From NCBI RefSeq assembly GCF_029846635.1, contig NZ_JARVTG010000001.1, forward strand, positions 1,890,501-1,954,500: 64,000 nt of DNA. Reading direction: 5' to 3'. Made by a program: the position numbers and the translations under genes. Below the pieces are notes generated by a model. The model was not told where the DNA came from. It did not search any database and worked only from the letters and a program-made list of their open reading frames with translations. Below, one piece after another: positions 53,686 through 62,520 of the stretch (positions are counted from its first letter, which is position 1; each line of letters opens with the position of its first letter). Origin of the DNA: Pokkaliibacter sp. MBI-7. GTDB lineage: Bacteria > Pseudomonadota > Gammaproteobacteria > Pseudomonadales > Balneatricaceae.

Positions 53686-54195
53686 ATGACTCCACCTGCC
53701 TTCCAGCTCCGCCCCGCTACCGCTGACGACGCCACCGCTATGGTGGCGGTGCACTATGCTGCGGTGCACGCCATCTCCCCGACGCACTACGCTGCCGACA
53801 TCCTGTCTTCCTGGTCACCTGAACCGGATGAGTATCGTTGTGCCTGGCTGGCCCATCTGGTCGACAAGGACAGCACAGTCTGTCAGGTGGCCCTGTCAGC
53901 AACGGGGCTCATCGTGGGGTTTGTGCTGGCGCTACCGGCCCAGTCCAGACTGCAGGCGCTGTATGTCGATCCCGGTTGCAGCGGCCAGGGTGTGGGTGTC
54001 AGTCTGCTCAGGGCGGTGGAAGAACAGTGCTATCAGAGTGGCGTGAGCGTACTGGAGCTGTATGCCTCATATAACGCGGAGCACTTCTACCGCCATCAGG
54101 GCTATATGTCAGTCAGCGCGGCCACCCAGTCACTGGCCGATGGCAGCAGTATGAGTGCCGTATTGATGTGCAAACATCTGGCAAAGGCGGGCTGA
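53686..54195 (+). CDS. GNAT-family acetyltransferase
   Basis: A 169-aa GNAT protein: FQLRPATADDATAMVAVHYAAVHA at the start, ALYVDPGCSGQGVGVSLLRAVEEQ as the CoA loop and LYASYNAEHFYRHQGY near the end. ATG 53686 gives the usual start; an in-frame ATG at 53644 is less likely. It forms a short operon with the preceding HAD and GNAT genes. Confidence 0.88.
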   Translation: MTPPAFQLRPATADDATAMVAVHYAAVHAISPTHYAADILSSWSPEPDEYRCAWLAHLVDKDSTVCQVALSATGLIVGFVLALPAQSRLQALYVDPGCSGQGVGVSLLRAVEEQCYQSGVSVLELYASYNAEHFYRHQGYMSVSAATQSLADGSSMSAVLMCKHLAKAG

Positions 54196-54234
54196 ATAAG
54201 GGCAGATGAGATGGAGCTGGCGGAGGGTGGCCGA

Positions 54235-54366
54235 GATGGTGAATGGCTGACCCTTCCTGGCGCAATCATTCACGATGTCATGCCACGCTGACTCAGTAAT
54301 CAGATAGGTACTGCCATTGATTTCCTCTTCGGATTTGACCGTATCCCGCCCCAGCACCTGCGTGCA
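54235..54366 (-). pseudogene. 3' fragment of periplasmic immunity gene (third copy)
   Basis: The minus strand reads VLGRDTVKSEEEINGSTYL, ITESAWHDIVNDCARKGQ and PFTIS, closely matching the C-terminus of the 55154-55672 protein (VLGRDTVKSKEEVNGSSYL). The 5' half is missing and the frame runs on into unrelated sequence (to 54130). It directly follows the second immunity gene. Confidence 0.85.
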
Positions 54367-54370
54367 TTTA

Positions 54371-54874
54371 CTATTCGCTGCTGTTTAGTGCAAAAGAGGC
54401 GACCGTATATTGTTCGCCGTTTTTCTCGCAGTCAGCAGCAATCGTTTGCCAATATTTCTCAGTAACTAAATAGGTGCTGCCGTTGATGTCGGCTTGTGTT
54501 TTGACGGTATCTTTTCCGAAGATCCAGTGACGCCGGGACAACGCCAGACTGGTATCCGGTCGGTCCTCATCTACCGTACCTTCCCACAGCGCCAGCATCT
54601 TTGCTTCCTGCCAGTGAGCAAAGGCAATGATATGCCCATCATCCCAGCGATACCCTACCGTGCAAAGATGATTAGTTTTTCCATTCTCTTCATAAAGCGC
54701 TATCAGCTCAGCAATCGCTGATTGTGGCCGGGTAAAATACGGCTGAGTTGAAAGAACCACTCTTTCTTTGGCACTTTTATTGAAAACATCGGGTAACTGA
54801 TCAGCCTTACTGACATTGATGCTGGAGAAAAAGGCGGCAACAGTGCACAAAATATAACAACGGACATTATTCAT
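54371..54874 (-). CDS. Second putative periplasmic immunity protein
   Basis: A 167-aa protein with a signal peptide (NNVRCYILCTVAAFFSSINVSKA). The mature part shares with the 55154-55672 protein the HLCTVGYRWDDGHIIAFAHWQEAK segment and the ending FGKDTVKTQADINGSTYLVT...DCEKNGEQYTV. The two invariant cysteines (HLC and ADC) may form a disulfide. ATG 54874 is chosen; an upstream frame reads through the orphan toxin tail. It would neutralise the effector variant whose tail lies at 54891-55040. Confidence 0.75.
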   Translation of the reverse strand: MNNVRCYILCTVAAFFSSINVSKADQLPDVFNKSAKERVVLSTQPYFTRPQSAIAELIALYEENGKTNHLCTVGYRWDDGHIIAFAHWQEAKMLALWEGTVDEDRPDTSLALSRRHWIFGKDTVKTQADINGSTYLVTEKYWQTIAADCEKNGEQYTVASFALNSSE

Positions 54875-54890
54875 TTTCTTCCACCGCATA

Positions 54891-55040
54891 TTATTTTTTT
54901 GCCTTAGAGAGAAAACTATCAGAGAGCGTATAAAACGTCTGGCCACCTTTATCTGCAAAAAAGACGAAATTTGATCCCGGGCTGTCTGAGCCGGTAGTAC
55001 GCCAGGAATACAAACCAGACTGACAGGTAATCCACGCATG
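54891..55040 (-). pseudogene. Orphan C-terminal tail of second effector
   Basis: The minus strand reads TCQSGLYSWRTTGSDSPG, SNFVFFADKGGQTFYTL and SDSFLSKAKK-stop (TAA 54891), aligned with PCTTKLYAWRTSGAASPG, KNFVLFSSKGGQDFYTL and TEFFIKDSG of the intact effector at 55674. Only about the last 46 codons are present, with no start codon. It precedes immunity gene 2, mirroring the orphan cassettes at 31-32 kb. Confidence 0.85.
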
Positions 55041-55100
55041 TTTATTAACAGCACAAGCAGGAAAACAAGGTGAAAGAACGATCTTGTCATACCACCTAAC

Positions 55101-55136
55101 ATAAAAATGGCCCGGTTTTCCTCCGGGCCATTTTGC
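55101..55136 (-). terminator. Terminator after effector-2 immunity gene
   Basis: The stem AATGGCCCGG / CCGGGCCATT with a 7-nt loop and TTTTTAT on the minus strand, 18 bp after the immunity stop codon. Confidence 0.88.
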
Positions 55137-55153
55137 ATTACCGACACTGAGCT

Positions 55154-55672
55154 TCAGTTATTGCTGACAAAGGGGTCAATAGTGAACTGTCTGCCATTCT
55201 TTGCACAATCATTCACTATGTCATGCCACGCTGATGCAGTAATCAGATAGGAGCTGCCGTTGACTTCCTCTTTGGATTTGACCGTATCCCGCCCCAACAC
55301 GAGCTCTTTCCTCGCTAATGCCATGCTGGCAATCTGTGTTTCTTCATCATCGCCCCCTTGCCAAAGGATAATCTCCTTCTGTTCTTGCCAGTGCACCCAG
55401 ACCTGCATGTTTCCATTACTCCACTGGTAGCCAACAATGCAGAAATGATTTGTCTGATCATTCTTACTCGATCTGGCAATTCTTGCCTGAATAGAGGGCT
55501 CTGGAAAAGAAAAATAGCTGTTTGCTGATGTATCAAAACGGCTTGCAGGTTGATTTTCATCACTAAATGGAGAACTGGGTATATCACTGCCAAATGCAGT
55601 GTTAAGCATCAAAGAGAAGATAAGATAAGAAAAAAGTAAACTATACTTTTTAAATAAAAGACAAAACGCCAT
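55154..55672 (-). CDS. Putative periplasmic immunity protein for effector 2
   Basis: A 172-aa protein with an N-terminal signal segment (LLFSYLIFSLMLNTAFGS, cleavage near residue 29). The mature domain has HFCIVGYQWSNGNMQVWVHWQEQKE and ends ITASAWHDIVNDCAKNGRQFTI; two cysteines (HFC, NDC) recur in the paralogue. It starts 1 nt after the effector stop. Export to the periplasm matches protection from a cell-wall-acting toxin. It is more AT-rich than its surroundings. No known family recognised. Confidence 0.78.
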   Translation of the reverse strand: MAFCLLFKKYSLLFSYLIFSLMLNTAFGSDIPSSPFSDENQPASRFDTSANSYFSFPEPSIQARIARSSKNDQTNHFCIVGYQWSNGNMQVWVHWQEQKEIILWQGGDDEETQIASMALARKELVLGRDTVKSKEEVNGSSYLITASAWHDIVNDCAKNGRQFTIDPFVSNN

Positions 55673-55673
55673 G

Positions 55674-56540
55674 TCACTTACTACCCTTACCTGAATCTTT
55701 AATAAAAAATTCTGTCAACGTGTAAAAATCCTGCCCGCCTTTACTGGAAAATAGAACAAAATTCTTCCCCGGAGATGCAGCACCACTAGTGCGCCACGCA
55801 TACAATTTGGTAGTACAGGGATCTTTTCCAAGCTCACTTTCACTTAAGCGTGCAGTAGCAACAGCCAGTGCAATGTAGTCTCTAAATGCTTTGTTTTTCA
55901 CATGAGTTCCATCATTGGCTATCGCAATATATCTGGCCAGATTATCACCTAGCACAGTGGAGAGTTTCGGATAATTGGAAAAACCTTCGACTTGATTTGG
56001 CGCCTTAACAAATTCGACTAAATTATTGATATTCTTTCCAGCACCAAAGAACTCCGACCCTAGTTGCATTCTGTTTATGAATACAAACCGCATCCACTTC
56101 ATGCATTCTTCAACCTCACTACTGCTGTAACCCGGTAAACCCGGCGTAATATTCTCCACCAGCAGCATCCGCGTCAGCATACCTACCTCGGTACTGTCTG
56201 CCGGCAGCCTGATCTCGGGGAGTACTTCCACCTCCAGCGGTGCCGTGGTCTGGTCTTTTTTGGTCAGTGTAGGAGTGCCGTCATTGAGGAAAGCGTCGAC
56301 GAAGGTACGCTGGCTGGTGACGATGCCATCGCGACGCACCTCGATGCGCAGTGACTGCTCCAGCATCCGGTCATTGACCTGTACGGCGGAGACCGTCAGC
56401 AATTGTGGATTACGGCTTTTGAGAACGATATGGCGGCGGTTGCTGCCCAGTCCTTCCACCTTGATCGGCAGGCTGTTGCCCGCCACCAGTGTGATCTTGT
56501 TGCCTAATGGAGCGCGATTATTGCGATAGAGCTTGGCCAT
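55674..56540 (-). CDS. Putative secreted effector 2 (possible wall hydrolase)
   Basis: A 288-aa protein without a signal peptide. Residues 1-110 look like a beta-rich adaptor domain (NNRAPLGNKITLVAGNSLPI, VEGLGSNRRHIVLKSRNPQL). Residues 130-288 include MLLVENITPGLPGYSS, CMKWMRFVFINRMQLGSEFF, NQVEGFSNYPKL and LYAWRTSGAASPGKNFVLFS. The Glu in LLVENITPG, the FINR segment and QVEGF recall SleB/lysozyme-like wall hydrolases; this is a tentative fold guess. ATG 56540 follows AAGGA. Delivery route (T6SS or other) is not shown, but the signal-less toxin with periplasmic immunity fits T6SS. Confidence 0.68.
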   Translation of the reverse strand: MAKLYRNNRAPLGNKITLVAGNSLPIKVEGLGSNRRHIVLKSRNPQLLTVSAVQVNDRMLEQSLRIEVRRDGIVTSQRTFVDAFLNDGTPTLTKKDQTTAPLEVEVLPEIRLPADSTEVGMLTRMLLVENITPGLPGYSSSEVEECMKWMRFVFINRMQLGSEFFGAGKNINNLVEFVKAPNQVEGFSNYPKLSTVLGDNLARYIAIANDGTHVKNKAFRDYIALAVATARLSESELGKDPCTTKLYAWRTSGAASPGKNFVLFSSKGGQDFYTLTEFFIKDSGKGSK

Positions 56541-56863
56541 CGGTCTGTCCTTGTTGCCCGGATAAAGCCAGAAAACGTGCCTGAGCACGTGCGGATCGCG
56601 GAACAGCAGCTGAACAGTCGACATCGACGTCATGGGGGAAGGGAGGCGCTCAGCCATCCTGCTGGCAGTCCGCCGGGGTCAAAAAGTGTTCATCATCCGT
56701 GATGCCCGGCAACATACCGCGAAGAGCCAGCCCCAGCAAGGGGAAACCCTGCCTGCTCTGACTGACCGACGTGCGACTGCGCCACTTTGTCTGCTTGCGA
56801 TTTTGGCCACCGCCCTAACTTTGGTAGTCTTGTGCCCTGTTTTTCCGAGGCAGATGACTGGCT
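56541..56863. other. Intergenic region between effector 2 and FAD gene
   Basis: About 320 bp shared by two divergent genes. I see no gene, repeat or convincing promoter box. In-frame extension of the effector to 56657 is possible but lacks a ribosome site. Confidence 0.4.
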
Positions 56864-58012
56864 ATGACTACCCTGGACCTGGACGTACTGATTATTGGCG
56901 GCGGCATCGCAGGCCTGTGGCTGCAGAACCGGCTGCATCGTCAGGGCTATGCCACCGTACTGGTGGAAGCCGATACCCTGGGCGGCAAGCAGAGCGTCTG
57001 TTCTCAGGGCATTATTCATGGCGGCACCAAGTACGCGCTGAACGGCATGCTGACACAGGCCGCCAATGCCATCGCCGCCATGCCCGGCCGCTGGCAGGCC
57101 GCCCTACGGGGGGAAGGCGATGTCGATCTGCGCGCGGCACGGCAGCTAAGTGACGCTCACTATATGTGGTCCAGCGGCAGTCTTGGCGGCAAGCTCACCA
57201 GCTTCTTCGCCAGCAAGGCGCTGCGCGGCCGGGTGGATACCCCGGACGCCGACAAACCCGCCATTTTTCAGGATCCGGCGTTTCGCGGCAGCCTCTATCG
57301 TCTGAACGAAATCGTGCTGGATGTCCCTTCCGTCCTGCGCGCCCTGCGTCTGCCCGGCCGTCAGCTCAGGGCACGTGCCGGTGACAATCTGATCTTCAGC
57401 GATGGCGTATGGACACTGACAGACGGCGATCTGCAGATTCGTGCCAGACGTACCGTCCTGACCGCAGGTGAAGGTACCGAGGCCCTGACCCGGCAGCTGG
57501 GGCTGGATATCCCCATGCAGCGCCGCCCCCTGCAGATGGTAATGGCCAAGCATCGCTACCCTCATCCCATTTATGCCCACTGTATCGGTGCCAGCAGCAA
57601 ACCACTGGCGACCATTACCACCCATCCTCATCAGGATGGCAGTCAGGTCTGGTATATCGGTGGTGAAGTGGCCGAAAGCGGCGTTGAGCGCAGCGCCACT
57701 GAGCAGATCGCCCATGCCCGCGAAGTCGTCGGTAAGCTGTTGCCCTGGGTCGATCTGGGTGCCGCAGAGTGGGCCACCCTGCCCATCAACCGTGCGGAGC
57801 CCAGGCAGTCCGGTCTGGTGCGTCCCGATACCGCCTATGCTCAGGCAGTCGGTGAAATGATCGTCTGCTGGCCGACCAAGCTGGCGCTGTCTGCCGATCT
57901 GAGTGATCAGGTACTGGCCATGTTGCCCGCCCCCAGCGGTGAAGTGGTCACGCTACCTGCCGGACTGCCCGAGCCGGACGTCAGCCTGCCCATCTGGGAT
58001 CAGTTACTGTGA
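56864..58012 (+). CDS. FAD-dependent oxidoreductase (DAO fold)
   Basis: A 382-aa flavoprotein. The dinucleotide-binding motif VLIIGGGIAGLWLQNRLHRQG is at residues 8-28, with VLVEADTLGGKQSVCSQGIIHGGTKY following, as in glycerol-3-phosphate or amino-acid oxidases. Substrate unknown. ATG 56864 lies behind CGAGGCAG. It is followed after 17 nt by an aldo/keto reductase, and the two probably act in one redox pathway. Confidence 0.87.
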   Translation: MTTLDLDVLIIGGGIAGLWLQNRLHRQGYATVLVEADTLGGKQSVCSQGIIHGGTKYALNGMLTQAANAIAAMPGRWQAALRGEGDVDLRAARQLSDAHYMWSSGSLGGKLTSFFASKALRGRVDTPDADKPAIFQDPAFRGSLYRLNEIVLDVPSVLRALRLPGRQLRARAGDNLIFSDGVWTLTDGDLQIRARRTVLTAGEGTEALTRQLGLDIPMQRRPLQMVMAKHRYPHPIYAHCIGASSKPLATITTHPHQDGSQVWYIGGEVAESGVERSATEQIAHAREVVGKLLPWVDLGAAEWATLPINRAEPRQSGLVRPDTAYAQAVGEMIVCWPTKLALSADLSDQVLAMLPAPSGEVVTLPAGLPEPDVSLPIWDQLL

Positions 58013-58029
58013 GCCACAGGAGCAGCCAA

Positions 58030-58860
58030 ATGACCACTGATACTCTGCATGATCTGCCGCGCCGCCCTCTTGGCCAGACCGGTCTGATGCTATCGCCGAT
58101 GGGTTTTGGCACCGTCAAACTGGGCCGTAATCAGGGGGTGAAATATCCCGCCGGGTTTGAGCTGCCTGATGACCGTACTGCTCTTAACCTGCTGGCCGAA
58201 GCACAGGCGCTGGGCATCAATCTGCTGGATACCGCCCCCGCCTATGGCAGCAGTGAACTGCGCCTCGGCACCCTGCTGCGTGGCCAGCGACAGCAGTGGC
58301 TGATCTGCTCCAAGGTGGGGGAAGAGTTCAGCGACGGCGAGTCCAGCTACTGCTATACATCGGAGCATATCCGCATGTCGGTGGAGCGCTCACTGCTGCG
58401 ACTGAACACCGATGTGATTGATCTGATGCTGCTGCATTCCGACGGTAACGACGTCGACAATATCCAGCGTTACGGTTCACTGCAGGTGCTGAATGAGCTG
58501 AAGCAGCAGGGCAAGCTGCGCGCCACCGGTATCTCCAGCAAGACGGTGGAAGGTGGCCTGCTGGCGCTGCAACAGAGCGACTGCGCCATGGTCACCCTCA
58601 ACCTCCATCAGCAGGATGAACAGCCGGTCATTGACTATGCGGCCAGCCACGACAAGGGCATCCTGATCAAGAAGGCGCTGGCCTCCGGCCATGTCTGTCT
58701 GCAGCCGGGACAAGACCCGGTGCAGGCCAGCTTTGAGCTGATCTTTGCCCGTCCCGGCGTCACCTCTGTGATCATCGGCACGCTTAATGCGGGGCATCTG
58801 CGCCATAACGTGGCGGTGATGGCCGGGATGCTGCAATCGTCTAAATCAGTAACAGATTGA
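58030..58860 (+). CDS. Aldo/keto reductase
   Basis: A 276-aa TIM-barrel oxidoreductase. LGQTGLMLSPMGFGTVKLG opens the protein; Asp and Tyr of the catalytic tetrad lie in NLLDTAPAYGSSELRLG, Lys in ICSKVGEEF and His in MLLHSDGND. NADPH-site residues occur near FARPGVTSVIIGT. ATG 58030 follows AGGAG at 7 nt. It overlaps the convergent TOPRIM-like gene by 20 bp at the 3' end. Confidence 0.9.
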   Translation: MTTDTLHDLPRRPLGQTGLMLSPMGFGTVKLGRNQGVKYPAGFELPDDRTALNLLAEAQALGINLLDTAPAYGSSELRLGTLLRGQRQQWLICSKVGEEFSDGESSYCYTSEHIRMSVERSLLRLNTDVIDLMLLHSDGNDVDNIQRYGSLQVLNELKQQGKLRATGISSKTVEGGLLALQQSDCAMVTLNLHQQDEQPVIDYAASHDKGILIKKALASGHVCLQPGQDPVQASFELIFARPGVTSVIIGTLNAGHLRHNVAVMAGMLQSSKSVTD

Positions 58861-59545
58861 TATCTCGTTGGAAACGTGCGGCTTGCACACATAGCTGAAC
58901 AATCTGCGGCCAGTTTTCAGTTATGGTTCTGGCCTTGAGGCTATATTCTCGCCGAGTTTTCTTAATACGCAGCGATTTCGGTAGCCTAGCCAATATGCCT
59001 TCCATATCAGCATTACATTCGAGACCATAGTGAGCAGAATGACCGACCGGTAAGCATGCAGCGGCCACCCATGCTTCCGTGGACTTAGAGGGGATACAAA
59101 CAACACTTTTGCTGCCTGTTGCAATACTACCCAACCAACCTAGTAGCACTCTTTCTAAAACCATGACGGTATCATCAGGAGGTGGGCAGGGTAATGAACA
59201 AGGGAGTGGTGGCAATAATGCTGAACGAGCATAGTTCTCAACAGCACTGCCGCAGTCTGCATAGTTCTTGTCTGCAACATCGGCATCTAAATGCACAATA
59301 ACCAGATCGAATAGCGAAAGTGTCGAATCATGCTCCAAAGAGGCAAATCCTCGCTCTCGAAACTCCTTACACCATTTGAACACCCCACCCCAACCACCGC
59401 CCATATCTGGGCGAGTTTCCTCAGGTTGCAACAGAGTTAGTTTAAAGTCTCGGCGGTGCGCAAGGATGGCATTTAAGCCAGCCTCAATAACGACTAGATC
59501 GGTAACTCCTTCTGCTACAAGGGCAATCTGCAAAGGCTTAGACAT
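58841..59545 (-). CDS. TOPRIM-like protein (DUF4276-like), ATPase partner
   Basis: A 234-aa protein. Residues 5-30 read IALVAEGVTDLVVIEAGLNAI, the acidic first motif of TOPRIM-type nucleases, and FDLVIVHLDADVAD near residue 85 supplies the DxD metal site. CIPSKSTEAWVAAA matches the 'EaW' segment of DUF4276-like proteins. It overlaps the ATPase gene by 8 nt, so both are made together. The pair resembles ATPase/TOPRIM defence modules (OLD, PARIS), but a specific system cannot be named. Confidence 0.75.
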   Translation of the reverse strand: MSKPLQIALVAEGVTDLVVIEAGLNAILAHRRDFKLTLLQPEETRPDMGGGWGGVFKWCKEFRERGFASLEHDSTLSLFDLVIVHLDADVADKNYADCGSAVENYARSALLPPLPCSLPCPPPDDTVMVLERVLLGWLGSIATGSKSVVCIPSKSTEAWVAAACLPVGHSAHYGLECNADMEGILARLPKSLRIKKTRREYSLKARTITENWPQIVQLCVQAARFQRDINLLLI

Positions 59546-60713
59546 TTGGCACGGCCCCCAAACTACCCATCAACCAAAGCCGAGAAAGAGGGTATGTTGC
59601 ATTTAGAGCGCGCAGATCGTCATTCAGCTCTATGCGACGAACACAGGTATGACCATGGTTATTACGCTCAACGACAAATAGCCTTACCTCATTGTCATCC
59701 AAATCTAAGCCATCCAATACTGCTGGATTATGAACTGTAAACAGCATCTGACGCTGGTTATCAGCATGCGCTAACCAAGACTTAAGTTTAGAGGTCAGTC
59801 GTGTCAGTAAGCGAGGGTTAAGTGCCTGATCCAAGTTGTCTATAGCAAAAGTTTTGGGAGCGACGGGAGATAAACAAAGTACTGCACAGAACAGGATATA
59901 AAGCGCTCCTTCACTTGCATCATAGGCCGTTAACTCGTTGCGGCTACGCCCCATGAATCGATCAGTGAACTTCATCAGATACTTACTATGAGCCACCGAC
60001 GGCGATAGTATCTGCCCTGCAGACGTTGTTGTGTCGACATCTGCGACCCAGTCAATCAACTCTAGAACATCATCAAGCAAGCTTTCATCGTGCTCTAGCA
60101 CGACTTTACGCAACTCAGCAAAGGCCTCGGCCAATCGCCCACCGGATAAACCTACGGGATTGCGAGATTGGGGATCCACCGCCATTGCACGCAATGCTGG
60201 AGTGTTTGGCGAATAGATCGCGTAGTTTTGAAGCCTTAGCATTAGTTGCGCACTTACGGTCTCCGGTGGGATGTCTGCCATTTTCAAAGCCGCCAGCCCA
60301 GCGGTGGCTGACAAGTGCCCACGGTTCCGTACCCCTCCAGATATCAGGGTTCGACCTCCCTCAGACAAATGCTCAGTCTTGTATGTCCAGGCGGGTTCAG
60401 GAGCTTCCAGTGGATTCAGCAATGACACTCTATATTCTGCACCATCAGAGCTAGCCCGAAGGCCGATGGCGGGAGGTGTTCTGTGCCCATCAAACGAAGT
60501 TTTATATAACCTCGGCATACCGGGTCGAACACCCCGGCGCAGTAAAGACTCATCATCCACTTTGCCATTTGCTGCGGCACCCAAGACCCCAATTGCTTCA
60601 AGAATATTACTTTTACCTACACCATTGGCTCCGATAAAACAGTTAACGCTGCCCAGGTCAACTGACTCAGTGGCTATCGATTTGAATCCATCGATTTGAA
60701 TAGTCCTGATCAT
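59538..60713 (-). CDS. AAA ATPase of OLD/ABC type (AAA_21-like)
   Basis: A 391-aa SMC/ABC-like ATPase: IRTIQIDGFKSIATESVDLG, Walker A GANGVGKSN (residues 28-36), a signature-like GLSGGRLAEAF, Walker B region TFAIDNLDQALNPRLL, in which the usual catalytic Asp-Glu is Asp-Asn, and switch His in FTVHNPAVLDGLDL. It works with the overlapping TOPRIM-like protein. Lower GC than its neighbours suggests a mobile defence-type module inserted between the aldo/keto reductase and LysR genes. Confidence 0.87.
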   Translation of the reverse strand: MIRTIQIDGFKSIATESVDLGSVNCFIGANGVGKSNILEAIGVLGAAANGKVDDESLLRRGVRPGMPRLYKTSFDGHRTPPAIGLRASSDGAEYRVSLLNPLEAPEPAWTYKTEHLSEGGRTLISGGVRNRGHLSATAGLAALKMADIPPETVSAQLMLRLQNYAIYSPNTPALRAMAVDPQSRNPVGLSGGRLAEAFAELRKVVLEHDESLLDDVLELIDWVADVDTTTSAGQILSPSVAHSKYLMKFTDRFMGRSRNELTAYDASEGALYILFCAVLCLSPVAPKTFAIDNLDQALNPRLLTRLTSKLKSWLAHADNQRQMLFTVHNPAVLDGLDLDDNEVRLFVVERNNHGHTCVRRIELNDDLRALNATYPLSRLWLMGSLGAVPNV

Positions 60714-60842
60714 GCTGTACTCCTCAAAAGCAAAACGGGTGGCTATATCCCAGCCTGATCCATATCTGAGTGCGGAATAAGTAATCTGCGATAAGGCAAA
60801 GTTACAAGAAAAAGACGCATATTAGCACTCATATATACCTTC

Positions 60843-61721
60843 TCAGTCCGCCAGCGCCTTAACTATCCAGTCAATCAGGGTCGCCAGCGTCGGCTGGCGC
60901 TGACGGTCCTGATGATAAAGCAGGCTGATCTGCCGCGGTGCCGGAACATAGTCCTGTAACAGCGGCTGCAACTGACCACCGTCAATGGCATCCTGCAGCA
61001 GAATGGCAGGCTGCATGACAATGCCAAATCCCGCCAGTGCCGCTGTCTTCAGCGCCTGCCCCTGATTGCTGCGCAGGCGACTGCGGATTTCTTCCTGCGC
61101 CTGCCCGCCCAGCTGCCAGCCCCGCCCTTTGCGCCAGAAATTGAAACCAAGGCACTGATGCTGCGACAGATCAGCGGGAGTGAGTGGCTCACCATGGCGT
61201 GTAAGATAGGCTGGCGATGCGGCAATCTGCATCTGGTAGGGGCGAAGGGAACGGGCAATCAGGCTGGAGTCGGCCAGACGGCCAATGCGCACCGTCAGAT
61301 CAGCCCCCACCGCCGTCATATCCAGCTGCTGATCGTTCAGATCCAGCTCGATGCTGACCTGCGGATAGCGCTGCAGATAACCGGTCAGTACCGGCGTCAG
61401 GGCCAGACTGCCAAAGGTGACCGGGGCGTTGATGCGCACCCGCCCGCGCGGCTCCTCCTGCTGTTCGGCAGCACTGGCTTCCGCGGCGCGAATATCCTGC
61501 AAAATCAGCAGGCAGCGCTGGTAATAGTTCTGCCCCATGGCGGTCAGGCTCTGCTGCCGTGTCGTCCGGTTGAATAACCGCCCACCCAGACGCTGCTCCA
61601 GATGCCGCACGTGTTTGGACACCATCGGTGCCGACAGGGCAAAGCGCTCAGCAGCTGCACTGAGGCTGCCCAGATCAACCACGGCGACAAACACTTCCAT
61701 ACTCAGCAGACGGTCCATCAT
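60843..61721 (-). CDS. LysR-family regulator (CrgA-like)
   Basis: A 292-aa LysR regulator: MEVFVAVVDLGSLSAAAERFALSAPMVSKHVRHLEQRLGGRL helix-turn-helix, NRTTRQQSLTAMGQNYYQR wing and a CrgA-type effector domain (LTVRIGRLADSSLIARSL). ATG 61721 follows GGAG at 6 nt. It is divergent from the GlcG/HbpS-like gene and probably regulates it. Confidence 0.9.
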   Translation of the reverse strand: MMDRLLSMEVFVAVVDLGSLSAAAERFALSAPMVSKHVRHLEQRLGGRLFNRTTRQQSLTAMGQNYYQRCLLILQDIRAAEASAAEQQEEPRGRVRINAPVTFGSLALTPVLTGYLQRYPQVSIELDLNDQQLDMTAVGADLTVRIGRLADSSLIARSLRPYQMQIAASPAYLTRHGEPLTPADLSQHQCLGFNFWRKGRGWQLGGQAQEEIRSRLRSNQGQALKTAALAGFGIVMQPAILLQDAIDGGQLQPLLQDYVPAPRQISLLYHQDRQRQPTLATLIDWIVKALAD

Positions 61722-61824
61722 TCCAAACTCCGGGTTAGCAATGTGCAAAACCCTAGCGCATTTTTCTGCCTTTACCCAGCTGGAATACTGCGACTTGTTC
61801 TTTCCTGTTCAGAAGGAGTTTGCC

Positions 61825-62313
61825 ATGTCTGCCCGCCTTTCTTCCCTGCGCACGGTGCTGTGCGCCAGCACCATCCTGATCTGGAGCAGTGCCAGCATTG
61901 CCCAGCCGTTACTGCGACCCACGCTGGATCTGGCCAGTGCCCGCCAGATTGCTGCGGGCTGTGAAGCCTTCGCCCTCAAACAGGGCTGGCACATGGTGGT
62001 GGCCATTGATGATGCGACGGGGCAGCTGCTGCACTTTGCCCGCATGGACGATGCCCTGCCGGTCAGTACCAGTGTGGCCCAGCTGAAGGCCAATACCGCA
62101 GCAGGCTTACGCCTGTCGACCCGACAGGTCAGGGAGGCGGTAAAAAGTAATCAGGGAGCGCAGTATATCCCCGGCATTACCGTGGTCGCCGGTGGGCTGC
62201 CGATTACCGATGCCCACGGTCAGGTCATCGGCAGTATTGGTGTGAGCGGAGGCAGTGAGGATCAGGACGAGCAGTGTGCTCAGGCAGGGCTGGCGGCTAT
62301 CAGCTTCAACTAA
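61825..62313 (+). CDS. Exported GlcG/HbpS-family protein
   Basis: A 162-aa protein with a signal peptide (LSSLRTVLCASTILIWSSASIAQP). The mature domain follows the GlcG/HbpS heme-binding-like pattern: SARQIAAGCEAFALKQGWHMVVAIDDATGQLLHFARMDDA, then GITVVAGGLPITDAHGQVIGSIGVSGG. Members bind heme or corrinoid-like ligands or have no known role. ATG 61825 follows AGAAGGAG. Confidence 0.9.
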   Translation: MSARLSSLRTVLCASTILIWSSASIAQPLLRPTLDLASARQIAAGCEAFALKQGWHMVVAIDDATGQLLHFARMDDALPVSTSVAQLKANTAAGLRLSTRQVREAVKSNQGAQYIPGITVVAGGLPITDAHGQVIGSIGVSGGSEDQDEQCAQAGLAAISFN

Positions 62314-62520
62314 CCGCCCTCTTCGCTAGCCCTCAGGGCATGTCGCCAAACATGCCCTTACACTTTCAGCCTTTACACTGCTTTACTGAAACTCGCACAA
62401 TGGTGTGCTATTGGATAAGAAGTGTGATTGCTCTGTACCCTGCCCAGCTGCAAGGTTGCGGCGTAAGAACGTGGTCACGTTCTGCGCCCGGAGTGGTTAC
62501 GCTGTCCTGACAATATTGCA

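Noticed and set aside
55674..56540. Assigning effector 2 firmly to a peptidoglycan hydrolase family
   Set aside because: Only loose motif resemblance to SleB/lysozyme-like proteins; kept as a tentative remark.
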